Part shown: positions 25,687 through 33,747 of the stretch, piece after piece
Position numbering within the stretch: the stretch's first letter is position 1
Layout: each line of letters begins with the position of its first letter
The notes under the pieces: generated by a model
The model's database searches: none
The model's input: only the letters and a program-made list of their open reading frames with translations
Told to the model about the DNA's origin: nothing
Translations under genes and position numbers: made by a program
Source of the DNA: Streptomyces sp. HUAS CB01
GTDB lineage: Bacteria; Actinomycetota; Actinomycetes; Streptomycetales; Streptomycetaceae
Assembly: GCF_030406905.1 (NCBI RefSeq)
Contig: NZ_CP129137.1
Span: forward strand, 2,359,001-2,423,000
Direction: 5' to 3'
DNA: 64,000 nucleotides

Positions 25687-26169
25687 ATGCGTCGCCGTTC
25701 TGCCCTTCCGCTCGCCGCACTCGCCCTGGCGCTCCCCGCCGTTCTGATTCCGGCCGGGACCGCCTCAGCCGCCCCCGCAGACAAGCCCCAGGTGCTCAGC
25801 TCCTGGACCCAGACCAGCGCGTCCAGCTACAACGCCTGGGCGGCCGCCCGGGCCAATCAGGGCGCCTGGAGCGCCTACGGCTTCGACTGGACCACGGACT
25901 ACTGCTCCTCCTCGCCCGACAATCCGTTCGGCTTCCCTTTTCGGATGTCATGTGCACGACATGACTTCGGATACCGGAACTACAAGGCCGCAGGAACGTT
26001 CAGCGCCCACAAGGCCCGACTCGACTCGGCCTTCTACGAGGACCTGAAGCGCGTGTGCGCCCGCTACTCGGGCGCCACCCGCACCTCGTGCAACGGCACG
26101 GCCTGGACCTACTACCAGGCCGTGTCGGTCTTCGGGTACAAGGCGCCGGAGAAGGCCCCGGCCGCGTAA
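25687..26169 (+). CDS. secreted prokaryotic phospholipase A2
   Basis: 160 residues. A classic Sec signal peptide (MRRRSALPLAALALALPAVL, cleavage after ASA) precedes a ~130-residue mature domain. The catalytic His-Asp pair is in MSCARHDFGYRNYK (about 94-107), and Cys residues at TDYCSS, MSCARH, KRVCARY and TSCNGT are placed as in the Streptomyces violaceoruber PLA2 family (two disulfides). The calcium-loop region is DWTTDYCSSSPDNPFGFPF. The enzyme would release the sn-2 fatty acid from phospholipids outside the cell. GGAGG lies 7 nt before the ATG. An excellent terminator follows. Confidence 0.95.
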   Translation: MRRRSALPLAALALALPAVLIPAGTASAAPADKPQVLSSWTQTSASSYNAWAAARANQGAWSAYGFDWTTDYCSSSPDNPFGFPFRMSCARHDFGYRNYKAAGTFSAHKARLDSAFYEDLKRVCARYSGATRTSCNGTAWTYYQAVSVFGYKAPEKAPAA

Positions 26170-26182
26170 GCCCCCCGCGAGA

Positions 26183-26218
26183 CCGTGGGGCCCCTCACCT
26201 CGGCGAGGGGCCCCACGG
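26183..26218 (+). terminator. 14-bp perfect hairpin terminator
   Basis: CCGTGGGGCCCCTC (26183-26196), loop ACCTCGGC, GAGGGGCCCCACGG (26205-26218), followed by AAATCC. It is 13 nt after the phospholipase stop and, being symmetrical, may also serve the convergent gene. Confidence 0.85.
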
Positions 26219-26244
26219 AAATCCCCGCACGCCGCACCCCACGC

Positions 26245-26457
26245 CTACGGGATCTCGGCGGTCCTTCCCTTCCTGCGGGCGCCTCGGTGGAGCACCCAGA
26301 GGTTCACCAGAACCAGCAGTCCCCCGCCGGCCGGCCAGAGCACGGACCCGTTGTCCTGGTACTCCCCGATGCCGATCGCGAGGACGAGTCCGGCCGGGAT
26401 CAGCCCGGCCCAGTCGAGAGCCCTGCTCAGTCGCTCGCCCGCCGAAGTCCGACTCAC
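26245..26457 (-). CDS. small membrane protein
   Basis: 70 residues. Two hydrophobic helices (WAGLIPAGLVLAIGIGEY and LWPAGGGLLVLVNLWVLHRG) separated by a short polar turn (QDNGS). The N-terminus is VSRTSAGERLSRALD, the C-terminus basic (RGARRKGRTAEIP). No family name recognised. The start is the GTG at 26457 without a clear ribosome site. It converges on the phospholipase gene; the strong hairpin separates them. Confidence 0.65.
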   Translation of the reverse strand: MSRTSAGERLSRALDWAGLIPAGLVLAIGIGEYQDNGSVLWPAGGGLLVLVNLWVLHRGARRKGRTAEIP

Positions 26458-26684
26458 GCGCGTGATTCTGGCAGACGCCCCTTCCGTCCACCGGACAGGG
26501 GCCCCTCGCCACCTCGCCCCTTCCGCCCCGTCCGCCGCCCCGCACCGATCCGGAAGGCCCCGGAGCCTCGCTGCCGGCCCGGGAGTGCCCCGCCGCCCGT
26601 CAGGCGGCTCCAGGTACGCCGCGGGATAGTGGACGAGGGGGCCGCTGACCGTCCGCCGTGAGCCGTCACTCCAAGGAGCCGACC

Positions 26685-27200
26685 ATGTCGTACCCCGAGT
26701 ATCCGGAACCGCGGTACCTCGGGAAGGAAGGAGAGATCAACGCCGTCTTCAGACCGGCCGACACCCCTCCCGACATCTCCTCGGAATCGGGCAACCGGAC
26801 GAGCTATCTCGCGACGCACGCCAAGACGGGCGGGGAGTACGGGCTGTACCGCGTCGACCTGGCTCCGCGTTCACCGGGGCCGAGCACCCACTTCCACCGG
26901 GCGATCTCGGAGTCGTTCTTCGTCCTGGACGGGGAGTTGAGCCTGTTCAACGGCGAGCGCTGGACGTCGGGTCACCCCGGCGACTTCCTCTACGTACCGG
27001 TCGGCGGGCTGCACGCGTTCCGGAACGACTCGGACGCGCCCGTGTCCATGCTGCTGTTGTTCGTGCCGGGTGCCCCACGCGAGGAGTACTTCGAGCGGGT
27101 CGGCGAGATGGCGCGCAAGGGCGGCAGGGAGTTCGCGGACTTCCTCGTGCGCCACGACTCGTTCTTCGTCGACACGGAGGACGGGCCGGGCAAGACCTGA
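26685..27200 (+). CDS. cupin-domain protein
   Basis: 171 residues. One conserved cupin barrel: motif 1 is PGPSTHFHRAISESFFVLDG (His-x-His plus Glu as metal ligands), motif 2 is PGDFLYVPVGGLHAFRNDSD (the fourth ligand His). The C-terminal 45 residues are helical (EEYFERVGEMARKGG). The group includes quercetin-2,3-dioxygenase-like and other small metal oxygenases, but size and context do not define a substrate. AAGGAG lies 7 nt before the ATG. No operon partner is visible. Confidence 0.88.
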   Translation: MSYPEYPEPRYLGKEGEINAVFRPADTPPDISSESGNRTSYLATHAKTGGEYGLYRVDLAPRSPGPSTHFHRAISESFFVLDGELSLFNGERWTSGHPGDFLYVPVGGLHAFRNDSDAPVSMLLLFVPGAPREEYFERVGEMARKGGREFADFLVRHDSFFVDTEDGPGKT

Positions 27201-27273
27201 CACCGGCCCACCTGAATGCCCCACCGGACCATTCCCGGTGACAGGTTGACCGCGTCAGGCTTAGGGTGCCGCG

Positions 27274-27876
27274 ATGATCAAAGAAGCAGGGACACGGCTG
27301 GGGTCGGATGCGGCGGACCGTCTGGCCCGAACGGGGCTCTACCGGTTCGAGCCAGGGCTGACGGATGCGGAGTTCGCTCACATCGAGGGCGAATACGGCT
27401 TCGAGTTCGCAGACGATCACCGAGCGTTCCTTGCGGCGGGCCTGCCGGTCAATACCCCACCTGAGGAGGGGCAGACGTGGGCCAGGCCGTGGCCTGAATG
27501 GCGCGGGGGCGACCCGGACAAGCTGCGCGCCCGGCTTCGCCGGCCGATCGAAGGCGTGCTCTTCGACGTCAAGAACGGCTTCTGGCACGAGGCATGGGGT
27601 GAGCGCCCGGCCGACGAGACGGCGGCGCTGGCAGAAGCACGGCTGCACCTGGCGGAGGCGCCGGTCATGGTGCCGGTGTACGGGCACCGATACCTTCCCG
27701 CCGGCCGAGGCGCCTTCGGACATCCGGTGCTCTCGATGTGGCAGACGGACATCATTTACTACGGAACCGACCTCGCGGATTACATCCATCAGGAGTTCGA
27801 GGAAGGACGTGGCCGGGTGAACGAGGAGTGGAGCCCGAAGGCAACGGCACCGTTCTGGCGCGATCTCGTCTCCTGA
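27274..27876 (+). CDS. SUKH/SMI1-KNR4 superfamily protein
   Basis: 200 residues. The N-terminal block LYRFEPGLTDAEFAHIEGEY and GFEFADDHRAFLAAGLPVN follows the SUKH pattern (E-x-E near a Phe-Pro/Asp-Asp-Tyr-Arg-like helix). The conserved Trp-rich middle is WARPWPEWRGGDPDKLRARL, and MVPVYGHRYLP and the late block HPVLSMWQTDIIYYGTDL are also typical. SUKH proteins are often immunity factors for contact-dependent or polymorphic toxins, but stand-alone members exist. No toxin gene is visible nearby. It is the last chromosomal gene before the element's left end. Confidence 0.8.
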   Translation: MIKEAGTRLGSDAADRLARTGLYRFEPGLTDAEFAHIEGEYGFEFADDHRAFLAAGLPVNTPPEEGQTWARPWPEWRGGDPDKLRARLRRPIEGVLFDVKNGFWHEAWGERPADETAALAEARLHLAEAPVMVPVYGHRYLPAGRGAFGHPVLSMWQTDIIYYGTDLADYIHQEFEEGRGRVNEEWSPKATAPFWRDLVS

Positions 27877-28121
27877 CCTCCACAGTGGCGGTCGCACGGC
27901 ACCGTGGGTTCGCATCCGCTGCCAGGAAATGACCCAACGCGGGGCGCAGTTCGCGAGCCGGTTCTCCGGCATCGCCCCCTCGGTCCCATGTCTCCCCGCA
28001 CGCGACTCGTAGCGGCTTGACGTGCAAGCTTCAATGGTGACGCTGCTGGCTCTCAGCGCCGCCGACCGGTACGGCCACGAGGGAGCCACGGGCGGCGCAC
28101 GGTCTGGTCCGAGGCACACAA

Positions 28122-28150
28122 AAGGCCCCGACCGGGCTCGGTCGGGGCCT
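28122..28150 (-). terminator. original terminator of the tRNA-Val gene, stranded at the left end
   Basis: AGGCCCCGACC, loop GGGCTCG, GGTCGGGGCCT. It directly follows the 47-bp att copy when read on the minus strand. It mirrors, with different sequence, the terminator beside the intact tRNA at 43,082-43,113, as expected if the element replaced the 3' end of the gene. Confidence 0.75.
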
Positions 28151-28154
28151 CTTC

Positions 28155-28201
28155 GCTGGTGGGCGCGGACGGTTTCGAACCGCCGACATCTGCTTTGTAA
28201 G
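28155..28201. repeat. attL, 47-bp direct repeat (3' half of tRNA-Val)
   Basis: Identical over 47 bp to 43117-43163, from 2 bp beyond the tRNA 3' CCA through the anticodon loop (ends CTTTGTAAG). Beyond it the sequences differ (CCTGG here, AGCAG at the tRNA), so this copy is only the tRNA 3' part and is not a functional gene. It marks the left boundary of the integrated element. Confidence 0.92.
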
Positions 28202-28550
28202 CCTGGCGCCGCGCGTGGATACGTCCTCGCTGTTTGTCGTGCGTGCCACGGTGCCGAGTCTGTCGACGGGCGTTCGCGCCGCTACGGGCTCCGAGTGTCC
28301 GTGATTGACCGCTCGATCTGGCACGGATCTGGCCGCGGGCCGTCGTCGGCACCTGCCTTCTAAGTTCGGGCGGACGGGCCGTCTTGAGCCCATGTCCGCT
28401 GTCGTTACTCGGTTCTGGCACAGATCTTGGGGAGCGGTCGCGGAGCGTTACCTGGATGTTCGATTGCGAGGAGTCTGGCTCGTGCGAGACGGCGTACGCC
28501 TTGGCGTCTGACAGCCGAAGGTGACGCTCCCTCAGGTAGAACCCGATCGC
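28202..28550. other. left-end DNA of the AICE, no gene; two similar 16-bp sites
   Basis: No convincing gene. TCTGGCACGGATCTGG (28317-28332) and TCTGGCACAGATCTTGG (28414-28430) are near-copies about 97 bp apart. Close to attL, they could be arm-type integrase sites, though similar words also occur by chance. Ends where the first IS3 begins. Confidence 0.45.
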
Positions 28551-28582
28551 TGAGGTTGATCCCCGGGAGTGGACACCGAGTT

Positions 28583-29481
28583 TCATGCGACGAGTGACAG
28601 CGTACGTGACGTGATCAGTTGCTGTTCGAACTCGACCGGTGTGAGGTAGCCGAGGGCGGAATGCCGACGGCGCCGATTGTAGTACGACAGCCAGCGGAAC
28701 AGCTCCAGCCGAGTCTGAGTCTTCGAAGTCCAGCGCCTGCCGTGGAGCAATTCGCGCTTGAGGCCCTGGAAGAACGACTCGGCGAGGGCATTGTCGTAGC
28801 TCGAGCCGACCCGGCCCATGCTGCGCCGGATGCCGTGGCGGCGGCATACCTCGGCGAAGGCGGCCGCGCTGTATTGGGCGCCCTTGTCGGTGTGGAAAAC
28901 GACGCCGTGCACCCGACCTCCGCGGGCGGCCACAGCCATCTCGATCGCGTCGGTGACCAGCAAGGTGCGCATGTGGTCGGCGATTGACCAGCCCACCACC
29001 TTCCTCGAGCAGATGTCGATCACCGTAGCGAGATAAAGCCACGTCGCGCCGACGGCTATGTAAGTGATGTCGCCGCACCACCTGGTGTTCAGCGTGTCCG
29101 CGGTGAAGTCGCGCATCACCAGGTCAGGCGCGGGCGGCGCGGTCCTGTCCGCGATCGTCGTCCGCTTCTTCCTCCGCAGGTGACGGCCGACGATGTGGTT
29201 GATCCGCATCAGCCGGGTGACGCGCTTGCGGTTGATCCTGCGTCCCCTCGCACGCAGTTCAGCATGGACGCGCGGAGCCCCATACGCCCCTGGTGTTCGG
29301 CATGGATGGCGCGGATCTCGCTCACGGTCCGCTTCTCCTCGGCCCGGCGCTCGGCTCGGGCCTGCTCGGTGGCCAGGTGCCGGTAGTAGCCGGCGCGGGA
29401 CACCCCGAGCACCCGGCAGATCCGCTTGACGCCGAAGTCGGCGCGGTTGTTGGAGATGAAGTCCCAGCGGCGGGGGCTCAC
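28583..29481 (-). pseudogene. IS3-family transposase OrfB, one-base frameshift
   Basis: Two frames together make a ~300-residue DDE transposase. The first part starts at the GTG 29481 (VSPRRWDFISNN, HTH-21 block GVKRICRVLGVSRAGYY) and reaches IHAEHQG, then goes wrong. Removing one base around 29286-29290, where the codons should read Gly-Ala-Tyr-Gly-Ala-Pro-Arg, restores the frame. The second part, to 28583, has the catalytic core: WCGDITYIA (Asp), VVFHTDKGAQY (Asp) and NALAESFFQGLK (Glu). The lesion should abolish this copy's transposition unless ribosomal frameshifting occurs there. Confidence 0.88.
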
Positions 29482-29792
29482 TTCACCTCCCGAGCGAAAT
29501 AGGCCGCTGCTCGGCGCAGGATCTCGCGCTCCAGCTGCCACTCCTGCTCGGCCTTGAGCAGCCGGGCGTTCTCGGCCCGTAGGCGGGCCAGCTCCTCCTC
29601 CGCGCTCACGCTGCCGTCACGGCCCACGGTTACGGCCTGGGCCTCGTCCTTGCGCACCCACGTCCGTAGCGACTCCGCGGTGATGCCGAGATCCGCCGCC
29701 ACCGCCGCATACGTCCGCTTCCCGGCCGCGGCCCGGTAGAGCGCGACCGCGTCCTTCCTGAACTCCTCCGGATACGGAGACTTGCGTCCCAC
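29478..29792 (-). CDS. IS3-family transposase OrfA (HTH_Tnp_1)
   Basis: 104 residues. Starts VGRKSPYPEEFRKDAVALYR, a typical OrfA helix-turn-helix N-terminus, then KRTYAAVAADLGITAESLRT WVRKDEA. The C-terminal half is a leucine-zipper-like coiled coil (EELARLRAENARLLKAEQEW, then LEREILRRAAAYFAREVK). It binds the IS ends and dimerises with OrfB. The GTG at 29792 has GGAGGG at 8 nt. Its stop overlaps the OrfB GTG (GTGA), so OrfB translation is coupled or by programmed frameshift. Confidence 0.85.
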   Translation of the reverse strand: MGRKSPYPEEFRKDAVALYRAAAGKRTYAAVAADLGITAESLRTWVRKDEAQAVTVGRDGSVSAEEELARLRAENARLLKAEQEWQLEREILRRAAAYFAREVK

Positions 29793-29858
29793 CTGAACAT
29801 CCCTCCCTGGACCATCAAGATCCATTGTCAGGGTGTCCACTCCAAAGGATCATCCTCA

Positions 29859-30437
29859 AACCGGCGCCGACCCAGCAGGCTGGACCCCTACAAGCCCTAC
29901 CTGGAACGGCGATTTGCTGAGGGATGCACCAGCGTCACCCGACTGCACGGCGAGCTGATCGCCGAGCACGCCCCGGTCACCTACGGCATGGTCCGGGCCC
30001 ACATCGCCACCTTGCGCGAGGCCCCATCCGCAGCACCGCCGCGGCCGCCCACGGTACGGCAGGTGACCGGCTGGCTCACCCGGCACCCCACGGCTCTGGC
30101 CGAGGAGGAACGGGCCGGTCTGAAGGATGTCCTGGCCCGCTGCCCCGAACTGGACACGGCTGCCGGACATGTCCGCGACTTCGGCGAAGTACTCACCAAC
30201 CGGCTAGGCTCCACACTCCCCACCTGGATCGACGCAGTCGACGCCAGCCAGCTGCCCGGGCTTACCGGCTTCGCACTCCACCTGCGCCGAGACCTCGACG
30301 CCGTGACCGCCGGCCTCACCCTGAACTGGAGCTCGGGCAGCATCGAAGGCGCTGTGAACCGCATCAAAAAGATCAAGAGACAGCTCTACGGCCGAGCCGG
30401 CTTCCACCTGCTCCGGAAGATGATCCTGCTGCAATAG
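29859..30437 (+). pseudogene. C-terminal fragment of an ISL3-family transposase
   Basis: The frame runs directly out of the IS copy 1 edge: RLDPYKPYLERRFAEGCTSV, TRLHGELIAEHAPVTYGMVR, then the DDE-domain tail AGLKDVLARCPELDTAAGHV, LHLRRDLDAVTAGLTLNWSS and GSIEGAVNRIKKIKRQLYGR AGFHLLRKMILLQ. This is the usual ISL3 C-terminus (NWSSGxxEGxxNRIKxIKRQxYGRA). About the first half of the protein is missing. IS copy 1 probably inserted into or recombined with this older element. No N-terminal piece is found at the other side. Confidence 0.88.
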
Positions 30438-30487
30438 CCCAGAGGCAGGCATCTTGCTGATGCGGGTTCGGCGAGCTAGAACTTCAT

Positions 30488-31009
30488 GTGATCACTTTTG
30501 TGTGTGCCGCATGCGCCCGCCCTCTGACCAGGGCTGTGCGGCTGTCCGAGACCCTGGTCAGGCCAGATTTCGACGGGCGAATTGGACCTGACGGGTATCG
30601 CCGGGCCTCGGCCACGATGCATGCGGGGCGCTACGCCCTGGAGCCCGAGCCATGGGGAGCCCCGTTCCTGCCGACCGACGAACCCGTCGCAGTGTTTCCC
30701 GGCGGGCCTTGTGTCGGCGATCCGGACGGAGAGGGGTTCCTGACTTCCGCAGGCCCCCGAAACACGATCGTCCTCCATCCCGACGACGCACCCAACTTGC
30801 TGCCCGACCTTGAGGGAGACCACACAGGCTGCTGCGGCTGGCATGGGCAGAGCGGTCTGAACCGGCTGTGCCCATGTGGTGCTGCGGTAGGAACTGAGAT
30901 CAGCGAGTGTTACACCGCGTACGAACTCCACCTCGACCCAGCACAGGTTCATGGGGTGGACGCCAGCATCGTCGGAGCACCGCCAAAGTTCGGTGGGGCA
31001 GAACAGTAG
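30488..31009 (+). CDS. hypothetical cysteine-rich protein
   Basis: 173 residues, no family name recognised. The N-terminus MITFVCAACARPLTRAV has a CxxC pair, and a second cluster GDHTGCCGWHGQSGLNRLCP CG lies at about 112-133. The Cys/His-rich second block and ribbon-like first pair suggest zinc binding. Composition and codon use are plausible for Streptomyces. The start is the GTG at 30488 with no clear ribosome site. It lies between the ISL3 remnant and the nested IS3 pair and is probably passenger DNA of the element. Confidence 0.7.
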   Translation: MITFVCAACARPLTRAVRLSETLVRPDFDGRIGPDGYRRASATMHAGRYALEPEPWGAPFLPTDEPVAVFPGGPCVGDPDGEGFLTSAGPRNTIVLHPDDAPNLLPDLEGDHTGCCGWHGQSGLNRLCPCGAAVGTEISECYTAYELHLDPAQVHGVDASIVGAPPKFGGAEQ

Positions 31010-31105
31010 GCGTGGAGCTCAGGCTCAACCTCCCACATGGGACTGCTGCAAGGTTGGGTGACACCTGACCTGGCTTGCTGAGAGGCGGCCTGGAAGGATG
31101 TTGCA

Positions 31106-31399
31106 GTGCCCAAGCCGTATCCGAGGGAGTTCCGCGAGGACGTCGTGCGGGTCGCGCGCAACCGCGAGCCCGGCGTCACGCTGGAACAGATCGCCGCTGA
31201 CTTCGGGGTCCACCCGATCACGTTGTCGAAGTGGCTGCGCCGTGCCGACGTCGACGAGGGCGCCGGGCCCGCGACGACGTCGGGTGAGTCCGCCGAGCTG
31301 CGCGAGGCCCGCAAGCGGATCCGGTTGCTGGAGCAGGAGAACGAAGTGCTCAGGAGGGCGGCGGCGTATCTGTCGCAGGCGAACCTGCCGGCAAAATGA
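31106..31399 (+). CDS. IS3-family transposase OrfA of IS copy 2
   Basis: 97 residues. HTH_Tnp_1 domain: PYPREFREDVVRVARNREPG, VTLEQIAADFGVHPITLSKW LRRAD, then the coiled coil ARKRIRLLEQENEVLRRAAA YLSQANLP. GGAAGG lies about 10 nt before the GTG at 31106. The stop overlaps the orfB start (ATGATG at 31396), the usual IS3 coupling. Intact, but its partner orfB is disrupted. Confidence 0.88.
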   Translation: MPKPYPREFREDVVRVARNREPGVTLEQIAADFGVHPITLSKWLRRADVDEGAGPATTSGESAELREARKRIRLLEQENEVLRRAAAYLSQANLPAK

Positions 31400-32122
31400 T
31401 GTACCCGCTCGTCCGCGAGCTGGCCGCCGCCGATGCCCGTGTGCGGGTGCCGGTGGCGGTGACGTGCCGGGTGCTCGGGCTGGCCCGCCAGCCCTACTAC
31501 CGGTGGCTGGCCTGCCCGGTCTCCGACGCCGAGCTGACCGAGGCATACCGGGCCGACGCGCTGTTCGACGCGCACCGCGACGATCCCGAGTTCGGACACC
31601 GGTTCCTGGCCGACGAGGCCCGTGCCGCGGGTGAGGTGATGGCCGAGCGGACCGCCTGGCGGATCTGCCGGGACCACGGCTGGTGGAGCGCGTTCGGCAA
31701 GCGAAAGGGCCGCGGCAAGAACACCAAGGCCGGGCCACCGGTGCACGACGACAAGGTGCGGCGCAACTTCACCGCCGACGCCCCGAACCGGCTGTGGCTC
31801 ACCGACATCACCGAGCACCACACCGGCGAGGGCAAGCTGTATCTGTGCGCCGTCAAGGACGTGTATTCCGGCCGCATCGTGGGCTATTCCATCGACGCCC
31901 GGATGAAGTCCCGCCTCGCGGTGGCCGCACTGGAGTCCGCCGTCGCCCGCCGCGGCCCGGCCGCCGGATGCGTGGTGCATTCGGATCGCGGATCGCAATT
32001 CCGGTCCCGGAAGGTCTCCGCCGTGCTCTCCCGGCACGACCTGGTCGGCTCGATGGGCCGGGTCGGGGCGGCCGGCGACAACGCCGCGATGGAGGGGCCT
32101 TGACCCCGGATGTTGAACACGT

Positions 32123-33025
32123 CTATGCGGCTCGGGTCAGGGTAGTTGATGTTGGGTGGAAGGCGTTCTCGTAGGCGATCGGGGATCGTTGTCCGAGGCG
32201 GGAGTGACGGCGTCGGGTGTTGTATCGGTGGAGCCATCGGAAGGCGTCGAGGCGGGCCTCGCGCTCGTCCGACCAGCTCTTTCGCCCCTTGAGCGTCTCT
32301 CTTTTGAAGGTCGTGTTGAACGACTCGGCGGCGGCGTTGTCCGCGCTGGACCCGACCGCGCTCATGCTCTGTCGGACCCCTGCTGACCTGCAGGCTTCGG
32401 CGAATGCCCGGCTCGCGTACTGGGCTCCGTGATCGGTGTGCATCACGGCTCCGGCGAGAGTGCCGCGGGTGCGGATCGCCGCAGCGAGGGCGTCGGTGAC
32501 GAGATCGGTGCGCATGTGGTCGGCGATCGCCCACCCGGCCAGACGGCGTGAGCACAGATCGATGACGGTCGCGAGGTAGCAGAACTTCCCGGCGCCGATG
32601 GGCAGGTAAGTGATGTCGCCGACGTACTTCGTGTTCGGGACCACGGCGGTGAAGTCCCGGCCGATCAGGTCCGGTGCTTTCGCGGCGGCCGGGTCCGGGA
32701 CGGTGGTGCGGTGCCGGCGCCGCAGGCGGACGCCTTCAAGGCCGATGGTCCGCATGATCCTCGCGACGCGCTTGTGGTTGACCACCAGGCCGTCCTCGTC
32801 GCGGAGCTCGGCGGTGATCCTCGGGGCGCCGTAGGTGCCGTCGGAGTCTTTGTGGACCTGGCGTATCCGGGCCGCGACTTTGGCCTCGGCGGCCTGGCGG
32901 GCCGCCCGGTCCGGGGCGGTGCGGCGCCAGTAGTAGAAGCTCGAGCGGGCGATCCCGAGGATGTCGCAGAGCCGCTTGACGCCGTATCGGCGCTGGTGGT
33001 CGTCAACGAACTGGCAGCGGTTCAC
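32123..33025 (-). CDS. IS3-family transposase OrfB of IS copy 3
   Basis: 300 residues, complete. HTH_21 region RRYGVKRLCDILGIARSSFY YW (about 10-33), then GTYGAPRITAELRDEDGLVV N. The rve/DDE core: YVGDITYLPIGAGK (Asp), AVMHTDHGAQYASRAFAEAC (Asp) and SADNAAAESFNTTFKRE (Glu), followed by LDAFRWLHRYNTRRRHSRLG. It carries out cut and strand transfer at the inverted ends with OrfA. The start is the GTG at 33025 overlapping the orfA stop. No lesion is seen. Confidence 0.93.
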   Translation of the reverse strand: MNRCQFVDDHQRRYGVKRLCDILGIARSSFYYWRRTAPDRAARQAAEAKVAARIRQVHKDSDGTYGAPRITAELRDEDGLVVNHKRVARIMRTIGLEGVRLRRRHRTTVPDPAAAKAPDLIGRDFTAVVPNTKYVGDITYLPIGAGKFCYLATVIDLCSRRLAGWAIADHMRTDLVTDALAAAIRTRGTLAGAVMHTDHGAQYASRAFAEACRSAGVRQSMSAVGSSADNAAAESFNTTFKRETLKGRKSWSDEREARLDAFRWLHRYNTRRRHSRLGQRSPIAYENAFHPTSTTLTRAA

Positions 33026-33327
33026 CAGCGCGTCTCCCCGGCGAAATACCGGGCCGCCTTGCGGAGGATGTCTCGTTCTTCCTCCAGCTCGCGAATCCTC
33101 TTCCTTGCCGCGGCCAGCTCCGCCTGGACGGCGTTACCACCAGACTGCGCAGTGGCCGGCGGCGCGGAGTGGGCACCGGAGCGGCGGCCGTCGGCAGCCC
33201 GTATCCAGTTCCGCAGCGTCTCGGTGTTCACCCCGAGATCAGCGGCGACCGACTTGATCGTCGCTCCCGGACGTGATCGGTACAGCGCGACCGCGTCCGC
33301 CTTGAACTCGGCGGGGTAGTGCTTCAT
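33022..33327 (-). CDS. IS3-family transposase OrfA of IS copy 3
   Basis: 101 residues. MKHYPAEFKADAVALYRSRP and GATIKSVAADLGVNTETLRN WIRAADG form the helix-turn-helix; ELAAARKRIRELEEERDILR KAARYF is the coiled coil. The ATG at 33327 matches the conserved family start; an upstream in-frame ATG at 33357 (MVQENG) is an alternative. It overlaps orfB by 4 bp (GTGA). Confidence 0.88.
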   Translation of the reverse strand: MKHYPAEFKADAVALYRSRPGATIKSVAADLGVNTETLRNWIRAADGRRSGAHSAPPATAQSGGNAVQAELAAARKRIRELEEERDILRKAARYFAGETRW

Positions 33328-33747
33328 CCCCACGGGGACTCCGTTCTCCTGGACCATCAAGATCCAAGTCTCTCCGGTGTCCAAGATCCGGGGTCAAGGC
33401 CCGAGAGCTTCTTCGCGCTGCTGCAAAAGAACGTCCTCGACCGCCGTGTCTGGGCGACCCGGCAGGAGTTGCGGATCGCGATCGTGACCTGGATCGAACG
33501 CACCTACCACCGGCGCCGGCGCCAAAGACGCCTGGGCCGATTGACCCCCGTCGAGTACGAGACCATCATGGCCCCCGCAGCTCTGGCTGCATAAACCACG
33601 CTGTCACCCGATCATGCAGCAGTCCCCCCACGACCTCTTCGTCCCGAAGCAACTTGGGATGCCCCCTGTCCTTGAGCTGCTGTTCCTGTCACCTGCGTTG
33701 ATGGTCCGCTGACGTCCACGGTTGTTCGCGGGCATCTGTCGCCGTTG

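Larger units (their letters stand above)
28551..29858 (-). mobile_element. IS3-family insertion sequence (IS copy 1), 1,308 bp
   Basis: The ends are imperfect inverted repeats: TGAGGTTGATCC at 28551 and TGAGGATGATCC read inward from 29858, continuing to GGAGTGGACACC on both sides (23 of 27 bases match). They show the TG...CA form of the family. Two ORFs in overlapping arrangement fill it. The flanks (CGC and AAC) show no 3-bp target duplication, suggesting later recombination at one edge. The right edge abuts a truncated ISL3 transposase. Confidence 0.85.
32095..33402 (-). mobile_element. IS3-family insertion sequence (IS copy 3), nested, 1,308 bp
   Basis: Perfect 17-bp inverted ends, GGGCCTTGACCCCGGAT, at 32095 and read inward from 33402, extending imperfectly to TTGGACAC. 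A 3-bp target duplication GAG flanks it (32092-32094 and 33403-33405), a clean insertion into orfB of IS copy 2. Both of its ORFs are intact, so it is the youngest and potentially active mobile element here. Confidence 0.93.
31396..33594 (+). pseudogene. IS3 transposase OrfB of IS copy 2, interrupted by IS copy 3
   Basis: The 5' part (31396-32094) encodes about 233 residues: HTH_21 region, WLTDITEHHTGEGKLYLC (first Asp), VVHSDRGSQFRS (second Asp) and AAGDNAAME, where the catalytic Glu is the last codon before the insertion. The 3' part (33403-33594) resumes with the duplicated Glu codon then SFFALLQKNVLDRRVWATRQ and LGRLTPVEYETIM. Joining 32094 to 33406 gives a continuous ~297-residue enzyme. 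The insertion splits it just at the DDE Glu, so it is inactive. Confidence 0.92.
31039..33626 (+). mobile_element. IS3-family insertion sequence (IS copy 2), split by IS copy 3
   Basis: Inverted ends: GGGACTGCTGCAAGGTTGGG TGACA at 31039 and GGGACTGCTGCATGATCGGG TGACA read inward from 33626. Without the nested IS (1,308 bp plus the 3-bp duplication) the element is 1,277 bp, normal for IS3. It carries orfA, and orfB is cut into two pieces by the insertion. No clear target duplication is seen at its own ends. Confidence 0.88.

Noticed and set aside
28155..28227. A second tRNA-Val gene at the left end of the AICE
   Set aside because: Only the 3' half to the anticodon loop is present; the 5' half does not pair.
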